A stretch of DNA of 51,160 bases from CAUPWF01 sp964369775 (lineage in GTDB: Bacteria; Bacillota; Clostridia; Lachnospirales; Lachnospiraceae): assembly GCA_964369775.1 (NCBI GenBank), contig CAYJHQ010000022.1, positions 1 to 51,160 on the forward strand. Direction: 5' to 3'. The notes beneath the pieces were generated by a model, which made no database searches, was not told where the DNA came from, and worked only from the letters and a program-made list of their open reading frames with translations. Each line of letters starts with the position of its first letter. Positions within the stretch are counted from its first letter, which is position 1. Shown piece by piece: positions 1 through 8,472 of the stretch. A program made the position numbers and the translations under genes.

Positions 1-22
1 AAAAATGTGAGATGAAATTCTG

Positions 23-56
23 AAGAGAGGGGCGAGTGTAGCTCCTCTCTTTTTTT
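23..56 (+). terminator. Rho-independent terminator of an upstream gene outside the window
   Basis: An eight-base stem (AAGAGAGG at 23-30 against CCTCTCTT at 44-51) is followed by a run of T. It should end transcription of a plus-strand gene lying left of the window. From here to the start of the surface protein at 266 the DNA is AT-rich and holds no gene I can support; no convincing promoter for the surface protein was recognised, although TTTACA (146-151) is followed 17 bases later by a weak TAACGT. Confidence 0.8.
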
Positions 57-265
57 ATATATTTTTACTCAGTTCCGAACAATCTGAAAAGAGAGAAATT
101 AAGCAAAATAAAACTGAAAACAATCTTAATATCAGTATTAATGTATTTACAGAAATGCAATCCTGTGATAACGTTGAAGTATAGTAATAAATCATTCAAA
201 GTGAAGAAGTATACAATGCATGGAGTAAATATATGGCGATTAATAAAGAGAGGAGAATAATAAAA

Positions 266-3200
266 ATGAAAAGAAAAATTGTATCATCAATAGTGACAAT
301 GGTAATGCTAACAAGTCTAATCTTACAACCAGTAGCGGCAAGTGCGAGTACGCAAGGTGAAAATGAACCGCAGATCATTGAGCAAAGCCTAGGTGTGGCT
401 CCTCCAGAAGGAGAGAATCAGGAGCAGAAAAACGAAGATGAGCAAATGGTCATTAGTAAGTTTTCAGCACTCCAAGAATCAATAGCAAATCAAATTATTG
501 TACAAGGCAGTGAGGTGCCACCAACGCTTCCTGGGGAGCTAGAAGCGGTATTTGAAGACGAAACTGTAGCGAATATCACTGTAAAATGGACCGTAGACAA
601 GGTGTTTGATATTGATGTGGCGGGCACATACACTTATACACCAGGGATTGATTCAGATATATATATATGGTCATCTAGTGTAATGTTTCCAAGTATTACA
701 GTTCGAGTAGAAGAAAAGCCAGAAGAAAAGGTTGTTAAAACAATTACTGCTGTAGCGGCAGTGAATTCGCAAAAGCTTAATGTCGGAGAAGTGGTTACAG
801 AACCGACATTTCCTAAGATTGATATTGAACTAATGGATGGTACAACAGAGAGCATTGAGGTTACATGGGAATCCAAAACAGAAGATGCCGCTTTTTTAGA
901 TACCAGTAAAGAAGGTATTTATGCATATGTGGCTACATTAAAGAATGATGGCTATGTGTTGGCAGAAGGTGTAACTCTTCCAGAGTTTTCAGTAATAGTG
1001 GAGGAAGTAGCGACTTCTGAAAAAAAACAAAAAGCAGTGGAAGTCGAGAAAATGATTACACTTGTCTTTGATGTGAATGGGGATTTTAAAAAAGGAGTTG
1101 ATGAGACTGCCATAGAAGTGGCGGTTGGAAGTACAGTAGAGCCAACAGCTGAAACACAGCGATATAAAGACTGGATGTATTATGATTACAATGAATGGGA
1201 AAGTAAAGAATTTTTATTTGGTTCTAGTGGTACGAAGATATCAACAGATATGTATGAGGAAGTATCGACGATTTATCTAGTTCCTGCATGGACAGTTACG
1301 TTTGAATTAAATGAAAACACAACCTTTGAACCAACAATTGATTATCAGATACTTGTTCCAAATAATGGAACTATTGCGGAGAATGTCTTGAGGCAGAGTG
1401 AAAAAATTAAAGCTATGAATCCATATCCAGTCGGATGGAGAATCTGTGGATCAGAAGACGAGGTTATCTTTTCAGGGGTTCTCGGACGAGAAACCGCAGA
1501 TAGGCCGACTGTTGTAACGAAAGATATTCGTCTTTGCCCAATCTATACGGTAGCTATATACTTTTCATATTCTAAAGAGAAAATAGAGTCAGAGTATGAC
1601 GATAGAATAGTAGATAAAGCTTGGGTAGAGTTAGGAAAGCCAGTTAGCGGAGAAATAGTCAGTGATTGGTATGAGGAACCGATTGAAAGCACTATAACAG
1701 GAGCTTACATAGGAGCATTGGGATTTTATGGATTTGATGGGTGGTATACGGAACCAAATGGCGGAGGTCAAAAGTGGATATTTGCACCAAGTGAAAATGC
1801 AACGCTAACAGATGAAAGATTCTATACAGCACTTAAGGGAGAAGTGGGAAAATCTCAAGCTATTGTTTTGTATCTAAAGGCAGAGCGAAATGTCACTATC
1901 AATTTTTATGATGAAACAGGGGATAACATTCTTAAAACCGCAAGTGTTCCAGAGGGTGGGGTTATAACAGGTGAAACAGCGGACAATACTGGAGGAACTC
2001 TAGCGGGGATTATAAACGGCGATGGTTTAACGATTGGAGCTGAAAATGCGTTTCAAGGTTGGGAAGCTAGGATTGGAACGAGTTATCCAGGGTATAAATT
2101 ATGGGAGTTTGGTTCGTCTGGAACAAAAGTGAGTGAGGATTATATTACATATACAGAGGATGGACCAGTAATAAACTTACATCCAATAGTGAAAAAAGAA
2201 GGAACACACACTATTGACTTTGATTTGGATAACGATAATATTATCTCAAACTATGAGCGTACGGAGCAAATGGAAGGAATAGAAACAGGTGGCAGTGTTT
2301 CTATTCGCGACGGATTTGATGCTGAAATACCTGAGATGTGGAAGGACCAAGATGTCATAGAATTTGTATTTCAAGGCTCGGAGAAGACACCATCTGCAGT
2401 TAATAAAAACTTGATCCTAACACCTTATTATAAAGTGGAATTTAAAGAGGATAGCACTGAAGAGGCCGAAACAAATAGAACGAATAAAGATCAAGTTTTA
2501 GTGGTTGGGAGTAAGATAACGGAGTTGCCTAAAAAGCCAGAGGATAAAACGCAAGAGCCGCAAAGATGGTATGTGGATTCTAATTCAAATTACAAAATAG
2601 AAGATGACGAAGAATGGGATTTCGACAATGACACAGTATATCAAAATATAACTTTAATACCATCTTGGGACTATAAAGTGACAGTTTATGATAAAAATGG
2701 GTGGATAGATGAAGTGATATATGTCGAACCAGGAAAATCAGCAGATAATCCTGAAGCAGATTCTGAAGATAAATGGGTTGATCAAGATGGAAATGAATTT
2801 AAATTCCAAGATCCCGAAGATAAGAATAGCGGTACCATTGTAAATAAAGATTATGATGTCTATCCAACTGCAGAGGCATATGTGATTTTTGATGATATGG
2901 AATACACAGACCTTGATACTATAAAGAATATAGAGGTGCATGAACTACTAGAAGATCTAAAGGATATTATTGCGGATGTAATAGGAGGGAAAATAGACGG
3001 AAGTGAAAATTCCCTGATAAATGAAAAGGCGATAAGTTCATGGCTTATGCAAGAAGGAAGCGGGTTGGAATTGGGAGATAAGAAACTCAAAGGGTGGTAT
3101 ACAAAGCCAAATGGTGAAGGTGAGCAGTTTATATTCGGTAGTACTGGAACGAAACTTTCTAGAGAGCATAGCTCATTTATGATAGGCAGTAGCTACTATA

Positions 3201-4768
3201 TTGTGTTATACCCTTATGTAGTGGATGTGCACACCGTTGGATTTGACCTTGATGGTAATGGAGTGGCGGATAGTGGAAAAGATATTGATGTGGAGAATGG
3301 AAGCGCCGTAGAGAAAGGTAAGGTGCCAGATACAGAGTCTATTCCGAAAAAATGGGTAGATGAAGATGGTGAAATTTATATATTTGAAGATTTGGAAACA
3401 GCAGAAAAAGAGGGAACACCTATAACGAAAGATGTGGTGTTAACACCTGTTTATGAAGTTCAATTTGAAGACGGTAGTGGAAATGTAGAGGGGGAAAACG
3501 GAACTAATCCACCAATAGAAGCAGAAGCAGGAAGTAAAGTTACATCACCGAAAGTTCCACCAGAAGGAAATGGAGCACCTGAATTTTGGTATGAGGATAG
3601 CAATGGGAATGGTAGGTATGATGCTGGAGAAGAGTGGGAGTTTGAAAAGGATACAGTTACGAAGAATGTAATACTAACCCCATACTATAGATATGATGTA
3701 AGTGTGCTTCAAACCTATACAGAAAACAACGGCAGCGGGAAGTATGTGCCTGGAACAGTGGTGACTATAGATGCAGGTAGTAGATCCGGTTATACATTTG
3801 GTGGATGGACAGTAAGATTCCCAGGAGGAGAGTCAATTACAATTAACCTTAATAATGTGTCTAGTTCAAGAACAACATTTATAATGCCAAATGCAGGTGT
3901 AAATATTACGGCAAACTGGGTAGAAAATACAACGACACCGGGAACAGGAACGACACCAGGAACAGGAACAACACCAGGAACGGGAACGACACCAGGAACG
4001 GGAACGACACCAGGAACGGGAACGACACCAGGAACAGAAACTGAAGAAGGCCCGATTGAATTAACAGAAGAGGAATTGTTAGAAGAGGATGAAGTAGAAG
4101 GAGAAGACAAAGAAAATGAGGAAGAGTTAATAGAGGAAGACGTTATGGACACTGATGCTGCAAAGGCTCAATTGCCAGATGTGGATTTGGAGAAAGGGCT
4201 AGAGAAGGTAGAAGTAGGTGGACAAACATTGGATGAAAATGATTATTCGATTGACGAAGATGGAAATCTAGTCATTAGCCTAGAGTTTATAAAGACGCTT
4301 CCAGATGGAGAACATGTAGTTAGAATTACTGTGGAGGAAGAACTCTATGAAACTGTATTGATTGTAGAAGATGGGGTACCTTTATCGATGGGGGTATTTG
4401 AAAGAGTAGGAGGAGCTTGGAGTTTATTTGACTTAATCATGACGATTCTAGCAGTGGTGTTCGTGATTGCGTACACTATTATTCGACCAAGAAAAAGTGA
4501 TGAAGATGGTGAAAAGAATAGAACAGAGGAGGATGAAGAAGAGCGGGATAGGAAGAGACTGCTTACAAGTGGTGTATTAGCATTATTAGCAATCTTCAAT
4601 ATTATCTTGTTCATCATCACACAGGATTTAACTCAGCCGATGAGAACGTTTGATATTTATAGTGTTGTCTTTGCATTAGTTGTAATTGCACAAGTAATTA
4701 TCATGTACTTTATCAGAAAAAAGAATGATGAAGTTGATGGAGAAGAGAGTAGGGTTCACATAAACTAA
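266..4768 (+). CDS. Large modular cell-surface protein with Ig-like, InlB-type and EF-hand-like repeats and a three-helix C-terminal anchor
   Basis: A 1500-residue exported protein. The ATG at 266 is chosen because AGAGGAGAA lies just upstream and the protein then begins with a classic signal peptide (MKRK, hydrophobic core, cleavage near AASAS, about residue 28). Two Ig-like modules follow, with a TVKWT / VTWES core (about residues 60-270). The centre consists of diverged modules carrying GWYT-P-NG-G / FGSTGTK motifs, as in Listeria-Bacteroides (InlB B-type) repeats, and acidic loops such as DLDGNG and DSNGNG that resemble calcium-binding EF-hand or dockerin loops. A TTPGTG tract (DNA about 3931-4040) and a very acidic stalk lead to three hydrophobic helices at about residues 1385-1405, 1432-1452 and 1463-1483. 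There is no LPXTG sorting signal, so membrane anchoring by these helices is inferred. It stands alone between two terminators. Adhesion or envelope function is likely; the ligand is unknown. Confidence 0.85.
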   Translation: MKRKIVSSIVTMVMLTSLILQPVAASASTQGENEPQIIEQSLGVAPPEGENQEQKNEDEQMVISKFSALQESIANQIIVQGSEVPPTLPGELEAVFEDETVANITVKWTVDKVFDIDVAGTYTYTPGIDSDIYIWSSSVMFPSITVRVEEKPEEKVVKTITAVAAVNSQKLNVGEVVTEPTFPKIDIELMDGTTESIEVTWESKTEDAAFLDTSKEGIYAYVATLKNDGYVLAEGVTLPEFSVIVEEVATSEKKQKAVEVEKMITLVFDVNGDFKKGVDETAIEVAVGSTVEPTAETQRYKDWMYYDYNEWESKEFLFGSSGTKISTDMYEEVSTIYLVPAWTVTFELNENTTFEPTIDYQILVPNNGTIAENVLRQSEKIKAMNPYPVGWRICGSEDEVIFSGVLGRETADRPTVVTKDIRLCPIYTVAIYFSYSKEKIESEYDDRIVDKAWVELGKPVSGEIVSDWYEEPIESTITGAYIGALGFYGFDGWYTEPNGGGQKWIFAPSENATLTDERFYTALKGEVGKSQAIVLYLKAERNVTINFYDETGDNILKTASVPEGGVITGETADNTGGTLAGIINGDGLTIGAENAFQGWEARIGTSYPGYKLWEFGSSGTKVSEDYITYTEDGPVINLHPIVKKEGTHTIDFDLDNDNIISNYERTEQMEGIETGGSVSIRDGFDAEIPEMWKDQDVIEFVFQGSEKTPSAVNKNLILTPYYKVEFKEDSTEEAETNRTNKDQVLVVGSKITELPKKPEDKTQEPQRWYVDSNSNYKIEDDEEWDFDNDTVYQNITLIPSWDYKVTVYDKNGWIDEVIYVEPGKSADNPEADSEDKWVDQDGNEFKFQDPEDKNSGTIVNKDYDVYPTAEAYVIFDDMEYTDLDTIKNIEVHELLEDLKDIIADVIGGKIDGSENSLINEKAISSWLMQEGSGLELGDKKLKGWYTKPNGEGEQFIFGSTGTKLSREHSSFMIGSSYYIVLYPYVVDVHTVGFDLDGNGVADSGKDIDVENGSAVEKGKVPDTESIPKKWVDEDGEIYIFEDLETAEKEGTPITKDVVLTPVYEVQFEDGSGNVEGENGTNPPIEAEAGSKVTSPKVPPEGNGAPEFWYEDSNGNGRYDAGEEWEFEKDTVTKNVILTPYYRYDVSVLQTYTENNGSGKYVPGTVVTIDAGSRSGYTFGGWTVRFPGGESITINLNNVSSSRTTFIMPNAGVNITANWVENTTTPGTGTTPGTGTTPGTGTTPGTGTTPGTGTTPGTETEEGPIELTEEELLEEDEVEGEDKENEEELIEEDVMDTDAAKAQLPDVDLEKGLEKVEVGGQTLDENDYSIDEDGNLVISLEFIKTLPDGEHVVRITVEEELYETVLIVEDGVPLSMGVFERVGGAWSLFDLIMTILAVVFVIAYTIIRPRKSDEDGEKNRTEEDEEERDRKRLLTSGVLALLAIFNIILFIITQDLTQPMRTFDIYSVVFALVVIAQVIIMYFIRKKNDEVDGEESRVHIN
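3931..4040 (+). repeat. 18-bp tandem repeat encoding TTPGTG
   Basis: About six near-identical 18-base units of the form ACGACACCAGGAACGGGA encode consecutive TTPGTG hexapeptides in the surface protein. The later units are nearly identical at the DNA level, which suggests recent expansion and possible length variation by slippage. The hexapeptide probably forms a flexible Thr/Pro-rich linker between the repeat region and the acidic stalk. Confidence 0.9.
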
Positions 4769-4786
4769 ATGAATAGTATTTTTAAA

Positions 4787-4816
4787 ACAGAGAGGCAAAA
4801 AGCCTCTCTGTTTTTT
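4787..4816 (+). terminator. Rho-independent terminator after the surface protein
   Basis: A perfect ten-base stem (ACAGAGAGGC at 4787-4796, GCCTCTCTGT at 4802-4811) with an AAAAA loop is followed by six T, 18 bases after the stop codon. Confidence 0.93.
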
Positions 4817-4901
4817 GAATTATGATGCGAAATTTGGCGAACGAATTATGTATAAAAAGGACAAGGCGTATGATATGATAATGATGTTAGGAGGGAGTAA
4901 G

Positions 4902-5480
4902 ATGGGTGAGCTACATTACATGATTTCAGAAGCAGCAAAATGTGTTGGGGTGGAATCACATGTATTACGCTATTGGGAAGAAGAATTGGAACTGCCAATT
5001 GAAAGAACAGAAATGGGACATCGTTATTATACAAAAGAAAACATTGATTTGTTTCAGTGCATCAGTAGACTAAAAGACGAAGGTGTCACATTAAAAGAGC
5101 TAAAAGCTCTATGCCCGGAGATACTTAAAACAAAAAGGCAATTAAAAGCAAAAAGAACAGGTGAACAATATACTGGAAAAGAAGACAGCAAAAACGAGTC
5201 GGTAGAGAAGACACTTCAAAAAGTATTATTAAATAACAACAGTATTTTAAAAGAGGAAATATGCAAGATTGTCACACAATCAATGAAGTCAGAGATATCA
5301 TATCTTTTAGATGCTAAAGATAAACTAGAGGAAGATCGATATAAAAAATTAGATACTCTGATTCGTCAACAGCAAAATCATCGTAAAGAAGTTGCATCAA
5401 AGCGTAATTCGAATAAGATTAGAAATCTATTCGGAGGATCTTATGGCAAGGAATTAGAAGAGGCGGGTGCGATATATTAA
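4902..5480 (+). CDS. MerR-type helix-turn-helix protein with a coiled-coil tail
   Basis: A 192-residue protein. An in-frame reading exists upstream from 4815, but the ATG at 4902 follows TTAGGAGGGAG at ideal spacing and gives MGELHYMISEAAK, the normal beginning of a MerR winged-helix domain. Residues 5-75 hold the domain, with ISEAAKCVGVESHVLRYWEE as the helix-turn-helix and a MGHRYYT wing. The remainder is charged and helical (about 95-165), probably a dimerisation coiled coil, with a basic stretch RKEVASKRNSNK. No metal- or drug-binding cysteine pattern is evident, so this resembles the MerR-like DNA-binding proteins of Clostridia rather than a metal sensor. The target is unknown. It is monocistronic, flanked by terminators. 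Confidence 0.8.
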   Translation: MGELHYMISEAAKCVGVESHVLRYWEEELELPIERTEMGHRYYTKENIDLFQCISRLKDEGVTLKELKALCPEILKTKRQLKAKRTGEQYTGKEDSKNESVEKTLQKVLLNNNSILKEEICKIVTQSMKSEISYLLDAKDKLEEDRYKKLDTLIRQQQNHRKEVASKRNSNKIRNLFGGSYGKELEEAGAIY

Positions 5481-5483
5481 AAA

Positions 5484-5531
5484 GAAAACACTGGTATAGA
5501 AAATAAAAATTCTATATCAGTGTTTCTTTTT
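5484..5531 (+). terminator. Rho-independent terminator after the MerR-type gene
   Basis: A long hairpin (GAAAACACTGGTATAGAA against TTCTATATCAGTGTTTC with one mismatch) is followed by five T. It starts three bases after the stop codon at 5480. Confidence 0.9.
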
Positions 5532-5622
5532 GAAACAAAATGCATGGAATTAGAAAGTAGCGAGTCATAAATAAGGGAGCAACTTCAAGCTCCGTAGTAT
5601 ACAGTGAAAGAGAGGAAATAAA

Positions 5623-5784
5623 ATGAAGTATGGTAATGCGTTAAGGAGCGAAAATAGGATGCCGAGAAAAAAAGAGGTGCGGTGTTCTATTTCAGATGAG
5701 AGTGGAGAAGCTCTTGTTGAGAGATGTTATAATTGCATTTACTATTGCGAAAGCTGTAAGAGTTGTTATTATTCTGAAGCATAA
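5623..5784 (+). CDS. 53-residue six-cysteine small protein, function unknown
   Basis: A short gene easily missed because of its length. ATG at 5623 follows GAGAGGAAAT, a good ribosome site, and the frame stays open to TAA at 5782-5784. The N-terminal 20 residues are basic (MKYGNALRSENRMPRKKEVR). The C-terminal part holds six cysteines at 21, 35, 38, 42, 45 and 48, that is C-x13-C-x2-C-x3-C-x2-C-x2-C, interleaved with tyrosines. There is no signal peptide or membrane helix. The cysteine spacing could bind zinc or an Fe-S cluster, or be modified, but no radical-SAM or export gene lies next to it. Its own hairpin terminator follows. I do not recognise the family; coding status rests on the ribosome site, the dense cysteine pattern and the isolated position between terminators. 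Confidence 0.65.
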   Translation: MKYGNALRSENRMPRKKEVRCSISDESGEALVERCYNCIYYCESCKSCYYSEA

Positions 5785-5798
5785 TCGTTAAAATTATA

Positions 5799-5840
5799 AA
5801 AACTGCAGTACCTCCCTTATTAAAGAGGTGCTACAGTTTT
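5799..5840. terminator. Bidirectional hairpin terminator between convergent genes
   Basis: An imperfect inverted repeat (AAAACTG-AGTACCTC against GAGGTGCT-CAGTTTT, one internal mismatch and one G-T pair) lies between the six-cysteine gene and the convergent diguanylate cyclase. It has A/T runs on both outer sides, so it can work in both directions. It overlaps the stop codon of the minus-strand gene. Confidence 0.75.
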
Positions 5841-7046
5841 ACGAGTTTTTTTATGCAGTTTTTTGAATTCATACATTCTCTTATCAGAAAGGTTTAAAAG
5901 TTCAGCAGCAGTGTAAGTATCCTGAGGCGAAGCAAAAACCAGTCCGTAGCTGATGGAAGTGGTATACTTTTTATTATAGGCGTTTTTCAAATTGCTTATA
6001 TGGGTAAAGCACTTTACAATACGAGCAGTTATCTCTGCTTTACTTTCATAAGAACCAATAACTACAATTTCATCTCCACCATATCTAGATACGATGAATG
6101 AGGAAAAGTGGCTTGAAATGGTTTGGGCAGTAGCCTGTATATAAAAATCTCCTTCTGTATGACCAAAGTTATCATTAACGAATTTTAACCCATCAATGTC
6201 AATAAAAATAATAAAAAAATTATCTTTTGATTGCTTATAAGCTTCGATTGCAGAAGCTGCAGTGTCTCTGGTAGCTAATCCTGTTAAATCATCACGGGTG
6301 GATTCGTGATGAAGTTTTTCTATCAACATTGACTGCTCTTCATTATATTGAACTGTTTTACTATACAGCTTAGCTGAAAGACGTAAATCAGCTAAATTGT
6401 AAGAGTATGCTATGAAAATAGAAAAGAACACAATACCAAATAATCCTGCAATTGCATAGATTACTGAAAGATTACTTCCTTTTTCAGAATCAGTGATGCT
6501 AAGTGAAATCAATATCAAGAATCCGTAGAGAGTTGCTAATAGTGAAGTCAAAAAGTAAATATTCTTGTTATCTGCTAAAATTGTATCAAGATATACGCGA
6601 GGAATTCTAGTTCGAGCAAAATTAATGGTTGAGATAGAGATTCCAAATGTCAATATCATAATCAGTAGATTCATAAATGGCGAATCAAGAGCTTGTAGTA
6701 GTGGAACGTCTTGGTAAAGAGCCATAGAAGCAAGAAGGATAAATCTCTTAGCAAACAGGTTACTACAAAAGGTTATTGAGATGAAAAAAGAAAAAAGCGG
6801 TTTTAACCTCAATAAAAAACTAAATTCCAAATATAAAAGGAGTGCATATAAGATGAGAGCGAGTGGTTCGTATCGTATGGATAACAAGCTAGAATATAAA
6901 ACCCAAAACAAAATGTTAATAACACCACAAAGCAGACCGATTAAAAGTGGTTTCTTATTATAGTTAAATATGTATGTGGAATAAGAAAAAAATGAATAAT
7001 GGTAGCCTATAAAAGTGAGGGCTAACAAACAATGTAAAATAATCAT
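5820..7046 (-). CDS. Membrane GGDEF-family protein, GGDEI variant without an I-site
   Basis: A 408-residue protein. Residues 1-230 form about seven to eight hydrophobic helices with no recognisable sensor family. The C-terminal GGDEF domain starts at STRDDLTGLATRD and has the metal-site FIDIDGLKFVNDNFGHTEGD. The signature reads RYGGDEI instead of GGDEF. The metal- and GTP-binding GG-D-E residues remain, so c-di-GMP synthesis is plausible, but the final Phe is replaced. The inhibitory RxxD motif five residues before the signature is absent, so product inhibition is unlikely. Its ATG overlaps the stop of the preceding minus-strand gene in an ATGA arrangement, and the ribosome site AAAGGAGGG lies within that gene's end. 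The two are therefore translationally coupled, and the pair may form heterodimers. Confidence 0.85.
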   Translation of the reverse strand: MIILHCLLALTFIGYHYSFFSYSTYIFNYNKKPLLIGLLCGVINILFWVLYSSLLSIRYEPLALILYALLLYLEFSFLLRLKPLFSFFISITFCSNLFAKRFILLASMALYQDVPLLQALDSPFMNLLIMILTFGISISTINFARTRIPRVYLDTILADNKNIYFLTSLLATLYGFLILISLSITDSEKGSNLSVIYAIAGLFGIVFFSIFIAYSYNLADLRLSAKLYSKTVQYNEEQSMLIEKLHHESTRDDLTGLATRDTAASAIEAYKQSKDNFFIIFIDIDGLKFVNDNFGHTEGDFYIQATAQTISSHFSSFIVSRYGGDEIVVIGSYESKAEITARIVKCFTHISNLKNAYNKKYTTSISYGLVFASPQDTYTAAELLNLSDKRMYEFKKLHKKTRKTVAPL

Positions 7047-8278
7047 AACGAGCCCTCCTTTGTTTCTTGTTGCTCCTGGTAAAAAGCTGCTTTATTCTGT
7101 CGCATAATCTCATCGGCGCGCTCAAGTATAGAAGCAACACCCTCTGTTCTCATTTCATCATTAATTGTGATAAAGCCAATGCTGGCCGAAATCAAGTAAT
7201 CCTCCTTCTCGTTTTGTGCCGCAATGCTAGATTTTATTCGATTAATAACTTGTTCGGTATCACGAAAAGCACTATCTTGAAGAACAACTAAAAACTCATC
7301 TCCGCCTATTCGTGAGATGAAGTCCTCAGCACGAACAGAGTCGGTTATAGCTTTAGTTATCTTTAAGATGAGTTGATCGCCTACATCGTGACCGAGAGTG
7401 TCATTAATGTATTTCAATGCATTGATATCGACAAATAGTACACTGAAAAGAGAATTTGTATCATCGATGAGTTGCTGTAGTAAATTCATGATGTATTTAC
7501 GATTGTAGACTCCGGTCAAATCATCACGTATCAATTTTTTAGAAAGCTCATCCTTTATCTGTGCCATCTTTTCTTGTTCTCTTAAAGCAAAGTCTGATTG
7601 CCTCTTGTAAAAGGAAATATCCACGATATGTATACTGTAGATAAACACAAAGTAAAAGGAAAGCAAAGTAAACATTGCCATCGAAATTGCTAATAGTAAC
7701 TGAATATCATGTTGTTCATTCACCACAAGGAAAGCAGTAATGAGAGAATTGAAGAAAACATAAGTAAAAGTTGCAACTAAAAGCAGAATAGAATACTTTG
7801 GTGCGGATGTTACCTGTTGAATTGATTCAACGCCTAAAACTTTATTGACAAGCCATAAGGCAACTATCAGAATACAAAGTATTAAACAGGTTATCGCTCT
7901 AGTAGCATCGTTTAAAACAGTTATATCTATAGGAGGACGTTTTAATATATAGCTACAAAGCACTACAATTGGAATATGTACAGTGGCAATATGTATACTA
8001 AATATGTTGGCTCCACAAAAAGATTGTAAAAATGAAGCTCCAGAAACGATTCTAAACTCTATACCTAAAACAATACAGATAAGTAGGTAAAAAAGATAAA
8101 GGGGTACTTGGATATTAAAATAAATGACAACAATGCTAGTATTAATAATAGCTAGTATCGCAATTAAAACTTTATTTTTTTGGGGATTAGCTAGTATGCG
8201 TAAAGCATAGGAAAAAATTTGTAGCTGGTAAATAAACAATATTAAAATTGTTATTATTGTAATTGCAACAGAAAGCAT
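7043..8278 (-). CDS. Membrane diguanylate cyclase with intact GGDEF and I-site
   Basis: A 411-residue paralogue of the gene it overlaps. About seven hydrophobic helices fill residues 1-230, then RDDLTGVYNRKY opens a GGDEF domain. The metal-site VDINALKYINDTLGHDVGDQ is complete, the signature SRIGGDEF is canonical, and RAED sits five residues before it. That is the classical RxxD inhibitory site, so the enzyme should make cyclic di-GMP from two GTP and be feedback-inhibited. It is the first gene of a two-gene minus-strand unit and is divergent from an EAL-domain gene, which places synthesis and breakdown of the second messenger side by side. What the membrane part senses cannot be read from the sequence. 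Confidence 0.9.
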   Translation of the reverse strand: MLSVAITIITILILFIYQLQIFSYALRILANPQKNKVLIAILAIINTSIVVIYFNIQVPLYLFYLLICIVLGIEFRIVSGASFLQSFCGANIFSIHIATVHIPIVVLCSYILKRPPIDITVLNDATRAITCLILCILIVALWLVNKVLGVESIQQVTSAPKYSILLLVATFTYVFFNSLITAFLVVNEQHDIQLLLAISMAMFTLLSFYFVFIYSIHIVDISFYKRQSDFALREQEKMAQIKDELSKKLIRDDLTGVYNRKYIMNLLQQLIDDTNSLFSVLFVDINALKYINDTLGHDVGDQLILKITKAITDSVRAEDFISRIGGDEFLVVLQDSAFRDTEQVINRIKSSIAAQNEKEDYLISASIGFITINDEMRTEGVASILERADEIMRQNKAAFYQEQQETKEGSL

Positions 8279-8398
8279 AAAAACCTCATTTCTTGACTCG
8301 CCGAAATACTCTAATATTAATATAACATAATCAAAGTAGAGTTGTTAAGTGGATTTATTAAATTTTTTGTCTATTTTCTTAAAGAATATAAAAATTAC

Positions 8399-8428
8399 TT
8401 GAATTATTTTAAAACATCATGTTACAAT
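8399..8428 (+). promoter_or_regulatory. Possible sigma-A promoter for the EAL gene
   Basis: TTGAAT (8399-8404) and TACAAT (8423-8428) are separated by 18 bases in the divergent intergenic region, 45 bases before the EAL gene. The match is moderate and the region is AT-rich, so other placements are possible. Confidence 0.4.
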
Positions 8429-8472
8429 CAGGTTACATGTTAAAATGAAAGTATGATGTATAGAGGTAGAAG

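Noticed and set aside
3790..4152. A 120-residue open frame on the minus strand across the TTPGTG repeats
   Set aside because: It is the low-complexity reverse of the repeat region (VPGVVP repeats), with no ribosome site or conserved domain. It is a shadow of the surface-protein gene.
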